A stretch of DNA of 64,000 nucleotides from an uncultured Dehalococcoidia bacterium (GTDB taxonomy: Bacteria > Chloroflexota > Dehalococcoidia > Bin125). Where the stretch lies: the NCBI GenBank assembly GCA_958295515.1, contig CATQGW010000001.1, positions 644,923-708,922 on the forward strand, written 5' to 3'. The notes below the pieces were generated by a model. It worked only from the letters and a program-made list of their open reading frames with translations, ran no database searches and was not told the DNA's origin. This document shows, piece after piece, positions 36,012 through 44,522 of this stretch (its first letter is position 1; every line of letters begins with the position of its first letter). The translations under genes and the position numbers were made by a program.

Positions 36012-36914
36012 TCATTCGGAGCTCCGAACGATGGTGGGCGGCTGGCCGAAGGATTCGATTAGATCGTCGAACGCTTGATCTGCAGCGAGCACATCCGTGG
36101 CCGCGGCGATCGCCTCTTGTCCCGGTGCGCTGATTGGAAACTGACGCTCTATCTCTGCAAATTCAGGAAGCCAGAATCCGATCGTTGCCGTACTTCCCAC
36201 GATCCCGACGATCGCGACCGTCCCTGATCTGCTCCATTCTCCGCCGCTGATCTCCTCCATTGCACCGATCCCCATGTCCACTCCTTGTGGAATGGTCCAC
36301 AAGGTCCCATTGATACGATAGGTCTCCCCACCACGTAGGATTCGCAGGCCGATACCTGCGTTGAGGATCACATACACATCCGCTGTTGCCTCCGCCGTTG
36401 CGCCCGAACCGTCCGTTGTCGTGGCGGTGATCGTCTTCAGCCCCGAGTCGACCATCGGTTTGTCTCCGTCGGCGTGAGGCCAACCCCGTTTCGGGTGGTC
36501 AGCGATCGGTTCGCGCCACAGCGCGCAACTCACCTCGGTTGCACCGCTCGCGCCTGTGTAGCTCTCTTCAGCGATGCTCACGCTGTACTTGCCGTCGCCG
36601 CCGCTCGCGGTCCAGACCACCTCCACCGCCCCTTTGACGCCCAAGTCCCGGTGATGCGTGATCTCGCAAATTTCCGGCGCGCTCAAGGTCAGCGTCAGCG
36701 GTTCGGCTGTCGATTCGCCAGCCTCTCGCGCGACCTGCGGCGGCGGTTCGGCGGGGCGCTCCTGCGCGACTGGCGCGCTTGCTTCGATGCGCTGGTCTAC
36801 CTGCGTTTCGCGGCCGGTGAAGTAGACGATGGCGGCGACTGCGGCTGCGACTAGCAGGAACAGCGCGGCGTGCTTGGGCTTGAGCTGTTTGGCTTGGCTG
36901 AGGATGCGCTGCAT
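36012..36914 (-). CDS. Membrane-anchored single-module protein, copy 2 of the paralog family
   Basis: A 300-residue protein: cytosolic basic N terminus, one helix (residues about 15-33, HAALFLLVAAAVAAIVYF), a Pro/Glu/Ala linker to residue 72, then one module: LTLTLSAPEICEI, VVWTASGGDGKYSVSIAEESYTG, Cys130, MVDSGLKTITATTTDGSG, GGETYRINGTLWTIPQGVD, ending DDLIESFGQPP seven residues before the C terminus. Start ATG 36914 has no Shine-Dalgarno but a TACGTT hexamer 6 nt upstream. Very close in layout to copy 1. Function unknown. Confidence 0.75.
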   Translation of the reverse strand: MQRILSQAKQLKPKHAALFLLVAAAVAAIVYFTGRETQVDQRIEASAPVAQERPAEPPPQVAREAGESTAEPLTLTLSAPEICEITHHRDLGVKGAVEVVWTASGGDGKYSVSIAEESYTGASGATEVSCALWREPIADHPKRGWPHADGDKPMVDSGLKTITATTTDGSGATAEATADVYVILNAGIGLRILRGGETYRINGTLWTIPQGVDMGIGAMEEISGGEWSRSGTVAIVGIVGSTATIGFWLPEFAEIERQFPISAPGQEAIAAATDVLAADQAFDDLIESFGQPPTIVRSSE

Positions 36915-36920
36915 GCCGTC

Positions 36921-36926
36921 AACGTA
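36921..36926 (-). promoter_or_regulatory. Candidate -10 box (TACGTT), leaderless type
   Basis: On the - strand TACGTT ends 6 nt before the ATG at 36914 and no ribosome-binding motif intervenes. This fits a leaderless start for paralog copy 2. Weak by itself. Confidence 0.35.
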
Positions 36927-36995
36927 GCCGATCCGAAGCGCCCAACATGCCGAAGCCGAGACCAACTCCCACTAGTAGCGCCGCCAGGAGCAACT

Positions 36996-37907
36996 TCATG
37001 GCGAGCTGCTCGAAAAAGTCGGAGGTCGACCGATCAACTCGGTAAGCTCATCTACTTTTGCATTCAGGTCGAGCCCGGCGTTGGCGCCTGTGGCGCTGGT
37101 AGGTGGGATGTCGCGTCCTAGAACTCGCAGGCCGGAGGGCCAGATCTCAATGAACACCCAAGCGTCGTGGTTGGCGATGTTGAGATCGAAACTCAGGCCG
37201 CCGCCCCCGTCTGTCGAGACGAACCCGCCGATTTCCACATCAATCCCCTCAGGGATGGTCATCAGGTCCCCGAACAGTCGGTATGTTTTACCGCCTTCCA
37301 TGATGTCTCCGCTGCCGCCCACCTCCAGAATCACGTAGAGGTTGACTGACGCTTCGGCTGTGCCGCCGGTGCTGTCCGTCACGGTGGCGCGGATTGTCTT
37401 GAGCCCCGAATCGACCTCTGGTTCTTCCGAAAAGTAGCGTCCGGAAGCTGCGATGTCTGAGCCGCCGTCACTCATGTCAAGCAGACTGCCTCTGGTGGGC
37501 ACCGCCAGGCCGTGAGTGAGCGCGCAGCTGACGATGCCTGCGCCGCTCGCGCCGCGGAACGCGCCTGTGCCGTCCCGCGTTTCGCCGTCGATCGTCAGTG
37601 TGTACGGGGGTGCGCCGCCACTCGCCGTCCAGGTGACCTCAGCTTCGCCGGGTACGTACCAGCCGATCGAGTAATGCTCACTGCGCCCTGCGGCGTCGAC
37701 GCGGACGCCGAAGTCTTCCCCGCCGGACTCCGTCTCGCAGGTCTGCGGCGCGCTGAGCGTCAGGGTCAGCGGTTCGCTCTGGCCGGCGGTGGGCGCGTTG
37801 CCGCCGAGGCTGCCGCCGCAGAAGACGACGATCACGGCGGTCAGCATGGTCGCGCTGACGAACCATGCTGACGGTTGCGCCTCAAGCCGCCGCACCCATT
37901 CGCGCAT
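36996..37907 (-). CDS. Membrane-anchored single-module protein, copy 1 of the paralog family
   Basis: A 303-residue protein with a basic N terminus (REWVRRLEA), one hydrophobic helix (residues 14-31, AWFVSATMLTAVIVVF, possibly lipidated at Cys30 but without a good lipobox) and one exported module: LTLTLSAPQTCETE (45-60), VTWTASGGAPPYTLTIDGE (91-109), Cys128, VDSGLKTIRATVTDSTGG (165-182), GGKTYRLFGDLMTIPEGID (205-223), ending DELTELIGRPP (286-296). GGGGAG precedes the ATG. It is the promoter-proximal member of four co-directional paralogs. Confidence 0.75.
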   Translation of the reverse strand: MREWVRRLEAQPSAWFVSATMLTAVIVVFCGGSLGGNAPTAGQSEPLTLTLSAPQTCETESGGEDFGVRVDAAGRSEHYSIGWYVPGEAEVTWTASGGAPPYTLTIDGETRDGTGAFRGASGAGIVSCALTHGLAVPTRGSLLDMSDGGSDIAASGRYFSEEPEVDSGLKTIRATVTDSTGGTAEASVNLYVILEVGGSGDIMEGGKTYRLFGDLMTIPEGIDVEIGGFVSTDGGGGLSFDLNIANHDAWVFIEIWPSGLRVLGRDIPPTSATGANAGLDLNAKVDELTELIGRPPTFSSSSP

Positions 37908-37989
37908 GGCGCTCCCCCGCTTCCGCTCTGCGCTCACAAGATGCGCGTGCGGGTAGTGTGGCGGATTTGCAGCGGGGGGGTGTGGGGGG

Positions 37990-38880
37990 TTAGCGGTTGC
38001 GGGGGGCTTGGGAGTAGTCGCCGAAGGGGCCGTCGCGCCAGGCGAGAGCGCCTTTGAGGCCTTCGTCGCGCATGCGGCGGGACCATTCGTAGTGCTGGGA
38101 GGTGAAGGTGCCGACGGCGTCGAGGTCGGTGGAGGAGCGGAGGGAGGAGTAGATGCCCATGTTTTCGTAGAAGCGGTTGATGTGGACTTTGAGTTGGGCG
38201 AGGTGGTCGGCGGGGAGGTTGGCGACGCGCTCGGCGAGGGCGAGGGTGCGCTCTTCGAGTTCATCTTTGGGGACGGCGTAGTTGATCAGGTTGAGTTCGG
38301 CGGCCTGGGTGGCGCGGATGGGGTCGCCGGTGTAGAAGAGTTCTTTGGCTTTGCGCATGTTGGTGAGGAGGGGGAGGATGGCGGAGGTGCGGCTGCCGGC
38401 GAAGCGGAGGCCGGGGTGCCCGATTTGGGTGTCCTCGGCGGCGACGACGAGGTCGGCCATCATGGAGAGTTCGAAGCCGCCGGCGATGGCGTAGCCGTGC
38501 AGTTGGGCGATGGTGACCTTCTGCATGTTCCAGAAGTAGAGCCAGATGTCGGTGACGCGGGCCATGCCGCCGCGGATGCCCATGATGAGGCGGTTGCCGT
38601 CGTCGTCGGAGGTGCGGAAGGCGCGGTGGACGGCGTCGGCGCCGTAGCCGCCGGCGGGGGTGAGGTCGTAGCCGGCGGAGAAGGTGCGGCCGGCGCCTTT
38701 GACGATGAGGACGCGGACGTCGTCGTCGGTCTCGAAGTATTCGAGGGCGTCGCGGAAGTCGTAGATGAGTTCCTGGGAGAGGGCGTTCATTTTTTCGGGG
38801 CGGTTGAGGGTGACGACGCCGATGCGGTCGTCTGTGCCGGTGCGCTCGAGCAGGATGTTTTCGAAGGTGGGCAGGGCCAT
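37990..38880 (-). CDS. Enoyl-CoA hydratase/isomerase family protein
   Basis: A 296-residue crotonase-fold enzyme: VTLNRPEKMNALSQEL, oxyanion-hole motifs AGRTFSAGYDL and LHGYAIAGGFELSMMADLVVAAE, and GHPGLRFAGSRTSAILPLL. The usual second catalytic Glu position is occupied in the GLRFAG/SRTS segment rather than a clear GLxPExG, so the reaction (hydratase, isomerase, hydrolase) is uncertain. GGAGGAA precedes the ATG. Divergent from the ferritin-like pair with a 168-nt gap. Confidence 0.87.
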   Translation of the reverse strand: MALPTFENILLERTGTDDRIGVVTLNRPEKMNALSQELIYDFRDALEYFETDDDVRVLIVKGAGRTFSAGYDLTPAGGYGADAVHRAFRTSDDDGNRLIMGIRGGMARVTDIWLYFWNMQKVTIAQLHGYAIAGGFELSMMADLVVAAEDTQIGHPGLRFAGSRTSAILPLLTNMRKAKELFYTGDPIRATQAAELNLINYAVPKDELEERTLALAERVANLPADHLAQLKVHINRFYENMGIYSSLRSSTDLDAVGTFTSQHYEWSRRMRDEGLKGALAWRDGPFGDYSQAPRNR

Positions 38881-39048
38881 GGGGGGTTCCTCCAGTGAGA
38901 CGGGCTTCGGCTGCGCAGCTTACCTGCTCGGGGACGGTGAGCGAGCTGCTTGGGCGGTGGAGCTGGTGGGCGACAGGGCGGGGCGCGATTTGCTACCTTG
39001 TGCGGATAGTGACGCGGGCGTGCCGCGCCCTGACTGAGGAGACCGCAG

Positions 39049-40110
39049 ATGGTGACCGAACAGATGCTTTCCGAGATGCAGCTGGAGCCGGAGGTTCCGG
39101 AGCTTGACCTGTCGTGGCTGAATTTGGACACGGAGTGGGGAGTGCAATCGGCGCCGGGCCGCAAGGGGCTGACGCTGCAGCAGATCAACGACACGATTTA
39201 CGGGGAGATTCCGGCGATGGCGGCGGATCACACGGCGCGTCCGCGGGGTGCGGCGGCGGCGAGCCAGTCGCCGCGGATGGGCTACGTGATCGGGGAGGCG
39301 ACGGAGACGTTTTCGGACTCGGCGGCGCTGCTCTACGACGAGGCGGTTTCGCGGCAGTGGTCGTCGGCGACGGACATTCCGTGGGACACGCTGGACGAGT
39401 TGCCGGAGGACATTGAGCGGGCGATGGCGCAGCTCTGCACGTCGCTGACGGAGGTGGAGTTCATCGCGGGGGATGTGCCGGGCAAGTGGCTGCCGCGGAT
39501 TGCGGCGGATCACTACGAGTCGGGGCTGTTCCTGATGTCGCAGGTGATGGATGAGGCGCGTCACACGGATGTGTTCCGCAAGCGGGCGCTGGCGAACGGC
39601 GGGGGTCTGCTGCTGCAGGGCGGCGGGGGTGGTCTGCGGCAGATTTTGGAGGCGGAGGATTTCACGCAGATGTCCTCGATGCTGCACATTCTGGGCGAGG
39701 GCTTTGTGCAATCGCTGTTCCGTCTGGGCGAGTTGATCGCGCACAACGAGGCGGAGAAGCGGATTTTCCGTCTGGCGGCGCAGGATGAGTCGCGGCATGT
39801 GGCGTTCGGGGTGACGCACCTGAAGTACACGCTGGAGAACGACCCGGACAAGGCGGAGGAGGTGCACTGGACGCTGGACATGTTCGAGAACACGCTGGTG
39901 GACCCGGATCAGGCGAATCCGGGTCTGGCGGGGGCGCTGGTCTACCTGCTGGGCGACGGGGATGTGGACGAGGGGTGGCGGCTGTTCTGGCATGTGCGGC
40001 GCAAGCAGGTGCTGGAGTATCTGCACCGTCTGGATGTGGCCGGCCTGAGCGGGCGGCAGGAGACGGGGCGACTGCACCCGGCGCTGGCCGCGGCGATTGA
40101 GGAGAACTAG
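39049..40110 (+). CDS. Ferritin-like diiron oxygenase-type protein (metal ligands intact)
   Basis: A 353-residue helical protein with the full 4-Glu/2-His diiron set of the R2/bacterial-multicomponent-monooxygenase fold. The set comprises Glu135 or Glu137 (SLTEVEF), Glu169 and His172 (MDEARHTDVF), Glu217 (LGEGFVQSLF), and Glu247 and His250 (QDESRHVAFG). It could activate O2 or act as a ferritin-like oxidase. The next gene is its paralog with most ligands lost, suggesting a heteromeric alpha/beta-like enzyme. GAGGAG precedes the ATG; a TACCTT at 38994 could be the -10 of its promoter. No reductase or Rieske gene is adjacent. Confidence 0.82.
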   Translation: MVTEQMLSEMQLEPEVPELDLSWLNLDTEWGVQSAPGRKGLTLQQINDTIYGEIPAMAADHTARPRGAAAASQSPRMGYVIGEATETFSDSAALLYDEAVSRQWSSATDIPWDTLDELPEDIERAMAQLCTSLTEVEFIAGDVPGKWLPRIAADHYESGLFLMSQVMDEARHTDVFRKRALANGGGLLLQGGGGGLRQILEAEDFTQMSSMLHILGEGFVQSLFRLGELIAHNEAEKRIFRLAAQDESRHVAFGVTHLKYTLENDPDKAEEVHWTLDMFENTLVDPDQANPGLAGALVYLLGDGDVDEGWRLFWHVRRKQVLEYLHRLDVAGLSGRQETGRLHPALAAAIEEN

Positions 40111-40117
40111 CCGTCCG

Positions 40118-41224
40118 ATGAGCGACGCAGTCAACAGCGGGGACGTGATCGCATCGGCGCGGGAGCGTCTGGAGCAGTCGGGCTTGCCCTCGGAGTGGCT
40201 GGACATCCCGGTGCATTGGGGGGTGAAGGCGAAGGAGCAGGCCGACCCGGCGACGGGCGGCCTGCGCTTCTCGCTGCTCAACGTTGATGTGTATGGGGAG
40301 GTGCCGGAGTTCTGGGAGAACAACACGGAGATTCCGCGCGGGGCGATTCCGGATACGCGCACGGAGCAGATGGGGTACTCGATCTTCAACAAGTCGGAGG
40401 TCTGGTCGGATCTCTGCGCGGATCTGTATGAGGATGCGATTCAGGATCGCTGGAACTCCTCGACGGATGTGCCGTGGGAGTCGCTGACGCCGCTGAACGG
40501 TGATGTGGAGCGTGCGATCTGCCAGGTTGCGACGCTGCTTTCGGAGTACGGCTGGGCGAAGGCGCAGACGGCCGGGCGCTGGTTGCAGGAGATTTCGTAC
40601 GGCTTCATCGAGGTGAAGCTGTTCCTGGGCACGGTGGTGTTTGATTCGGCGCGGCTCTACGAGGTGTGGCGGAAGCGGGCGCTGGCCAACGGGGGCGGTC
40701 TGGGGCGGGGCGGGCGCAACTGGAAGATGCTGCCGATTGTGCAGTCGTACACCTTCTCGGAGTTCGTGGTGGCTTCGATCATGCATGATTCGATGCTGCT
40801 GGCGTTGCTGCGGGAGGGCGAGGGTCTGTCGCAGAACGAGGCGGAGCGGGAGATTTTCCGGCGCTGCGCGCAGGACATCGAGCGGCACCTGAGGTATTGG
40901 GTGGATCACATGCGCTACCTGATGCTGAAGGAGCCGGTGCGGCGGGAGGAGATGCACCGCTACCTGAATAAGGCGGAGTGGTATCTGGCGCAGGATCAGG
41001 ATGACACGCTGTATTCGGCGTTGGCGGTGATTCTGGCGGAGGGTCGGGAGCAGGCGGAGGAGGCGATGGTGGATGTGGCGGCGCTGCGCAAGGCGCAGGT
41101 GGAGCTGTATCTGGAGCAGCTGGAGCAGTGCCACTTGCGCGATCGTCGGGGGCGGCTGAGCGATGCGCTGCGTCGCTGGGCGGCGATTCCGTTGGCGGAG
41201 CCGGAGGAGAAGATCCCGGTTTAG
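40118..41224 (+). CDS. Ferritin-like paralog with degenerate metal site (partner subunit candidate)
   Basis: A 368-residue protein colinear with the preceding gene: both have a GEIP/GEVP segment with DTRTEQMGYSI or QSPRMGYVIG, a VPWESL/IPWDTL block, and share RKRALANGGGL. The diiron positions have diverged: EARH becomes DSARL, the LGEGF Glu region becomes MHDSMLL, and only the last motif keeps Glu and His (DIERH). This resembles the catalytic/non-catalytic subunit split of bacterial multicomponent monooxygenases and heterodimeric R2 proteins. It starts 7 nt after the previous stop and is probably co-expressed. Function inferred. Confidence 0.8.
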   Translation: MSDAVNSGDVIASARERLEQSGLPSEWLDIPVHWGVKAKEQADPATGGLRFSLLNVDVYGEVPEFWENNTEIPRGAIPDTRTEQMGYSIFNKSEVWSDLCADLYEDAIQDRWNSSTDVPWESLTPLNGDVERAICQVATLLSEYGWAKAQTAGRWLQEISYGFIEVKLFLGTVVFDSARLYEVWRKRALANGGGLGRGGRNWKMLPIVQSYTFSEFVVASIMHDSMLLALLREGEGLSQNEAEREIFRRCAQDIERHLRYWVDHMRYLMLKEPVRREEMHRYLNKAEWYLAQDQDDTLYSALAVILAEGREQAEEAMVDVAALRKAQVELYLEQLEQCHLRDRRGRLSDALRRWAAIPLAEPEEKIPV

Positions 41225-41270
41225 GGATCAAACTGGCAGCGCGCGCGACAGTTCCGCTCCTTGCTTTTTT

Positions 41271-41352
41271 CGTCATTCCCGCCTTGAGCGGGAATCTTGC
41301 GGCGGGGCTTTGGAGGTTGCGCGGGGGGGATTCCCGCGTTCGCGGGAATGAC
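41271..41352. repeat. Complete BIME: two inverted REP palindromes with G-rich linker
   Basis: CGTCATTCCCGCCTTGAGCG plus GGAATCTTGCGG is followed by the linker GGGGCTTTGGAGGTTGCGCG and then GATTCCCGCGTTCGCGGGAA plus TGACG. The two hairpins face each other, making an ~80-bp mobile-element-like unit. It sits between convergent genes (ferritin-like pair and MBL hydrolase). A T-run (CTTGCTTTTTTCG) just upstream at 41260-41270 could assist termination. Confidence 0.8.
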
Positions 41353-41454
41353 GAGATGGGGCGGGAATGACGGGGTGCTGGGCGCGGGTGTGGTGGAGTG
41401 GTGGACGCGGGTGGTGGTGGGGTGGGTGCGGGTGTGGCGGGGTGGTGGGTGCGA

Positions 41455-42405
41455 TTAGGCGAGGCAGCGGAGGGGTTGGCCGCCGTTGTAGTCGAGCATT
41501 TGGGCGAAGGCGGTTGCGGTGTCGATGTTGGCGCCGCGGGGTTCGTTGCGCAGTTCGCTGTAGGCGCGGTGGAGGTTGCCGACGATGCGTTCGCTATCGG
41601 TCCATTCGGCGAAGCGGCCGAGGTCTAGGTCGCGGGCGACTTCAAGCGGGGTTGCGCCAGCTTCGGCGCCGGCCTGGGCGGCCTGCTGGACGAAGCGGAG
41701 GTAGTCGGCGACGTCGTCGAGCACTTCGGGGCCGGCGACGGGGCCGTGGCCGGGGATGATGGTCTCCGCGCCGAGCGCGCGGACGCGCTCGAGCGCGTCG
41801 AGCCAGCCGGCGACGGAGCCCATCAGGGCGAAGGGGGTGCCTTTGTGGAAGACGATGTCGCCGGCGATCACGACTTTGCGCTCGGGCAGCCAGACGATGA
41901 CATCGGTGTTGGTGTGGGCGGGGGAGACGTAGATCAGCTGGAGTTCGAGCCGGCCGGCGTAGAGCGAGAGGCGCTCTTCGAAGGTGAGTGAGGGGGCGAC
42001 GACTTCGACATCGCCCCAGTCGACGGAGGGGAACATCTGGCGGGCGCGGGCGGGCAGTTCGGGGGCGTCGTGGAGGATTTCGGCGCGGCAGTTGGCGTGG
42101 CCGACGATGACGGCGTCTTCGCTGAAGAGATAGTTGCCGAAGGTGTGGTCGAGGTGGGCGTGGGTGTTGACGAGGGTGCGCACGGGCTGCTCGGAGATGT
42201 GCGCGATTGCCTCCTGGAAGAGGCGGGTGCGGCGCTCGGTGGCGCAGGCGTCGATGGCGATCACCTGGTCGGCGGCGGCGACGAAGGCGGGGTTGTTGAG
42301 GCACCAGGAGCCGTCGTGCTGGATGTAGGCGAAGATGCCGTCGGAGACTTCGACGATTTCGGGGGCGGGGAGCTGCGCGTCGGCGGGGATTTGTTCGGTG
42401 CTCAC
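41455..42405 (-). CDS. MBL-fold metallo-hydrolase
   Basis: A 316-residue metallo-beta-lactamase-fold protein with THAHLDH (the HxHxDH zinc motif at about residue 82), HTNTDVIVWLPERKVVIAGD and IIPGHGPV (third His-containing motif). This layout matches class B3-like/quinoprotein-relay MBL hydrolases such as alkylsulfatase- or lactonase-like proteins acting on small esters. The ATG overlaps the stop of the upstream SDR (ATGA), so the two form an operon; a lactone or ester product of the SDR is a plausible substrate (inference). Confidence 0.87.
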   Translation of the reverse strand: MSTEQIPADAQLPAPEIVEVSDGIFAYIQHDGSWCLNNPAFVAAADQVIAIDACATERRTRLFQEAIAHISEQPVRTLVNTHAHLDHTFGNYLFSEDAVIVGHANCRAEILHDAPELPARARQMFPSVDWGDVEVVAPSLTFEERLSLYAGRLELQLIYVSPAHTNTDVIVWLPERKVVIAGDIVFHKGTPFALMGSVAGWLDALERVRALGAETIIPGHGPVAGPEVLDDVADYLRFVQQAAQAGAEAGATPLEVARDLDLGRFAEWTDSERIVGNLHRAYSELRNEPRGANIDTATAFAQMLDYNGGQPLRCLA

Positions 42406-43241
42406 TGGGGGGCTCCTGCTGATGCGGCCTGGAGGAAATCGTAGTCGTCCATGATTCGCGCGTAGCGGGCTTCGACCTGCTCGCGCGTTTCGGGGTGGGT
42501 GAGCACGAGTCGTCGGCCGGCCTTGATGCCGCGCACGGCGATGCGCCCGGCTTCTTCGGGGTCCATGCCGCTGGAGAGGCCGGAGCCGGCCTGGCCGAAG
42601 GCGAGGTCGTCGTTGGGGCCGCCGTAGTCGTCGGGGCGGTTGCGTCCGGCGACGCCGATTTGGGTGCGCACGCCGCCGGGGCAGAGTGCGGAGACGCCGA
42701 TGCCCTGGGTGGCGAGTTCGTCGTGCAGCACTTCGGCGTAGGCGAGGACGGCGTGCTTGCTGGCGCTGTAGACGCCGATGGGGACGGCTTCATTGGGTCG
42801 GAGGCCGGCGACGGAGGCGGTGATCAGGATGTGTGCGTCGGGGGCCTGGCGGCGCAGGGCGGGCAGGCAGGCGCGGACGCCGCGGACGACGCCGAAGAGG
42901 TTGACGCCGAAGGTCCACTGCCAATCGGCCTCGGTGGCTTCGCTGACGGGTTCGGCGCTGAGCACACCGGCGTTGAGGCAGATGATGTGGAGTGCGCCGA
43001 ATTCGGCCTCGACGCGCTCGGCGAGGGCGCGCTGGGCGGCTTCGTCGGTCACGTCGAGTTGGGCGGCGAGGGCGCGCACCTCGAGCGCTTCGACTTCGCG
43101 GGCGGCTGCCGCCGCCGTGCCTTCTTCGATGTCGGCCAGGGCGACGTTTGCGCCCTCGCGGGCGAGCGCGAGGGCGATGCCGCGTCCGATGCCGCTGCCT
43201 GCGCCGGTCACGAGTGCGGTTTTGCCGTTCAGGTCGTCCAT
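42402..43241 (-). CDS. SDR-family oxidoreductase
   Basis: A 279-residue classical SDR: TGAGSGIGRGIALALAREG, Asp after strand 2 (ALADIEEG, NAD-type), LNAGVLS, ITASVAG with catalytic Ser, YSASKHA (Tyr/Lys). The C-terminal extension is longer than FabG. AAGGAGG lies at ideal distance before the ATG at 43241; an earlier in-frame start is not needed. It is the first gene of the SDR-MBL pair and divergent (62 nt) from the CoA transferase. Confidence 0.9.
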   Translation of the reverse strand: MDDLNGKTALVTGAGSGIGRGIALALAREGANVALADIEEGTAAAAAREVEALEVRALAAQLDVTDEAAQRALAERVEAEFGALHIICLNAGVLSAEPVSEATEADWQWTFGVNLFGVVRGVRACLPALRRQAPDAHILITASVAGLRPNEAVPIGVYSASKHAVLAYAEVLHDELATQGIGVSALCPGGVRTQIGVAGRNRPDDYGGPNDDLAFGQAGSGLSSGMDPEEAGRIAVRGIKAGRRLVLTHPETREQVEARYARIMDDYDFLQAASAGAPQ

Positions 43242-43289
43242 TGCGGCCTCCTTTCGACTGTGCGCTGTGGTTGCCAGGCGCATTGTAGG

Positions 43290-43295
43290 TATCCT
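43290..43295 (+). promoter_or_regulatory. Candidate -10 box (TATCCT), leaderless type
   Basis: TATCCT ends 8 nt before the GTG at 43304; the interval (cgcgcgca) has no ribosome-binding motif. This fits a leaderless transcript for the CoA transferase. Only 62 nt separate it from the divergent SDR start. Confidence 0.35.
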
Positions 43296-43303
43296 CGCGC
43301 GCA

Positions 43304-44509
43304 GTGGCTGATTTGACCGACGCAGACGCGCCGCGGGCGCTCGAGGGGTTCCGCGTCCTGGAGGACGGGGGCGGGATTGCGGCGGGCTACGCGGGGAAGC
43401 TGCTGGCGGATCTGGGCGCGGACGTGATCAAGGTGGAGCCGCCGGGCGGGGGCGATTCGGTGCGGCGGCGGGGGCCGTTCCCGGGGGACCGGCCGGACCG
43501 CGAGCTGGGTGGGCTGCATCTGTTTCTCGATACCAACAAGCGCAGCGTTTCGCTCGATGTGCAGACGGCTGCCGGGCGGCGGCTGTTCAGGCGGCTGGCG
43601 GCGTCGTGCGAGGCGGTGATCACGACGCGGCCGATTGTGGAGCAGCGGGAGCTTGGCCTGAGTTGGGACGAGCTCGCGGCGGGCAACGCGAAGCTGGTGG
43701 TGGTTTCGATTACGACGTTCGGGATTGGGACGCAGCGGCAGGATTGGCAGGCGTCGTCGCTGACGACCTCGATGGCGTCGGGCATTTCGTATCGGATCGG
43801 CGATCCGGATCAGGCGCCGCTGGGGTTGCCGTACGATGCGCCGCTCTACCAGGGCGGGATTCACGGGGCGATTGCGGCGCTGCTGGGGCGGCGGACGGCG
43901 CGCGCGGAGGGCGGGCAGCATATCTGGCTCTCGATTGTCGATATCGTGGGTTCGGTGATGGCTGGGGCGGGGGTGTCGGCGTACGTGTTTACGGGGCAGT
44001 CTCGCGGGCGGGCGGGGGTGCGGATGAATGCGTTTTATCCGTGGCAGGTGACGCCGGTGAAGGATGGGTATTTCGAGGTGATCACGATGGTCGACGATCA
44101 GTGGAACCGCTTCCTCGACCTGCTCGGTGATCCGGAATGGCGCAACGACGAGCGGTTGGAAAGCCGCTGGCTGGCGTTTCAGTACGCGGATGAGCTCGAT
44201 GCGCTGTGGCATCCGTGGATGCGCGAGCGCACGAAGGCGGAGTTGTGGGAGCAGTTCAGCGAGAATCGTATTTCGTTTCAGCCGGTGCATACGATTGGGG
44301 AGGTGGCGGAGTCGGAGCATTTGCGGGCGCGGGAGTTTTGGGCGGGGGTGGAGCATCCACGTGGAGGTGAGGCGATTCGGCTGCCGGGGGCGCCGTACAA
44401 GCTGTCGGCGACGCCGTGGGGGATTCGGCGTCCACCGCCGCTATTAGGGGAGCACACGGGGGAGGTGTTGGGGGAGGCGGGGCGGCTGCGGCGGGCTGGG
44501 ATTGGGTGA
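43304..44509 (+). CDS. CaiB/BaiF-type (class III) CoA transferase
   Basis: A 401-residue protein of the formyl-CoA transferase superfamily: FRVLEDGGGIAAGYAGKLLADLGADVIKVEPPGGGDSVRRRGPF and LFLDTNKRSVSLDV are the N-terminal CoA-binding blocks; later YQGGIHGAIAALLGRRTA and a C-terminal EFWAGVEHPRGGE...LPGAPYKLS block. The catalytic Asp of this family normally lies near residue 169, where this protein reads QASSLTTSMASG...GDPDQAPLGLPYD, so the exact nucleophile is unclear. It would move CoA between carboxylates in acid catabolism. GTG start; no Shine-Dalgarno. Confidence 0.87.
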   Translation: MADLTDADAPRALEGFRVLEDGGGIAAGYAGKLLADLGADVIKVEPPGGGDSVRRRGPFPGDRPDRELGGLHLFLDTNKRSVSLDVQTAAGRRLFRRLAASCEAVITTRPIVEQRELGLSWDELAAGNAKLVVVSITTFGIGTQRQDWQASSLTTSMASGISYRIGDPDQAPLGLPYDAPLYQGGIHGAIAALLGRRTARAEGGQHIWLSIVDIVGSVMAGAGVSAYVFTGQSRGRAGVRMNAFYPWQVTPVKDGYFEVITMVDDQWNRFLDLLGDPEWRNDERLESRWLAFQYADELDALWHPWMRERTKAELWEQFSENRISFQPVHTIGEVAESEHLRAREFWAGVEHPRGGEAIRLPGAPYKLSATPWGIRRPPPLLGEHTGEVLGEAGRLRRAGIG

Positions 44510-44522
44510 AGCTCTCGTCGCC

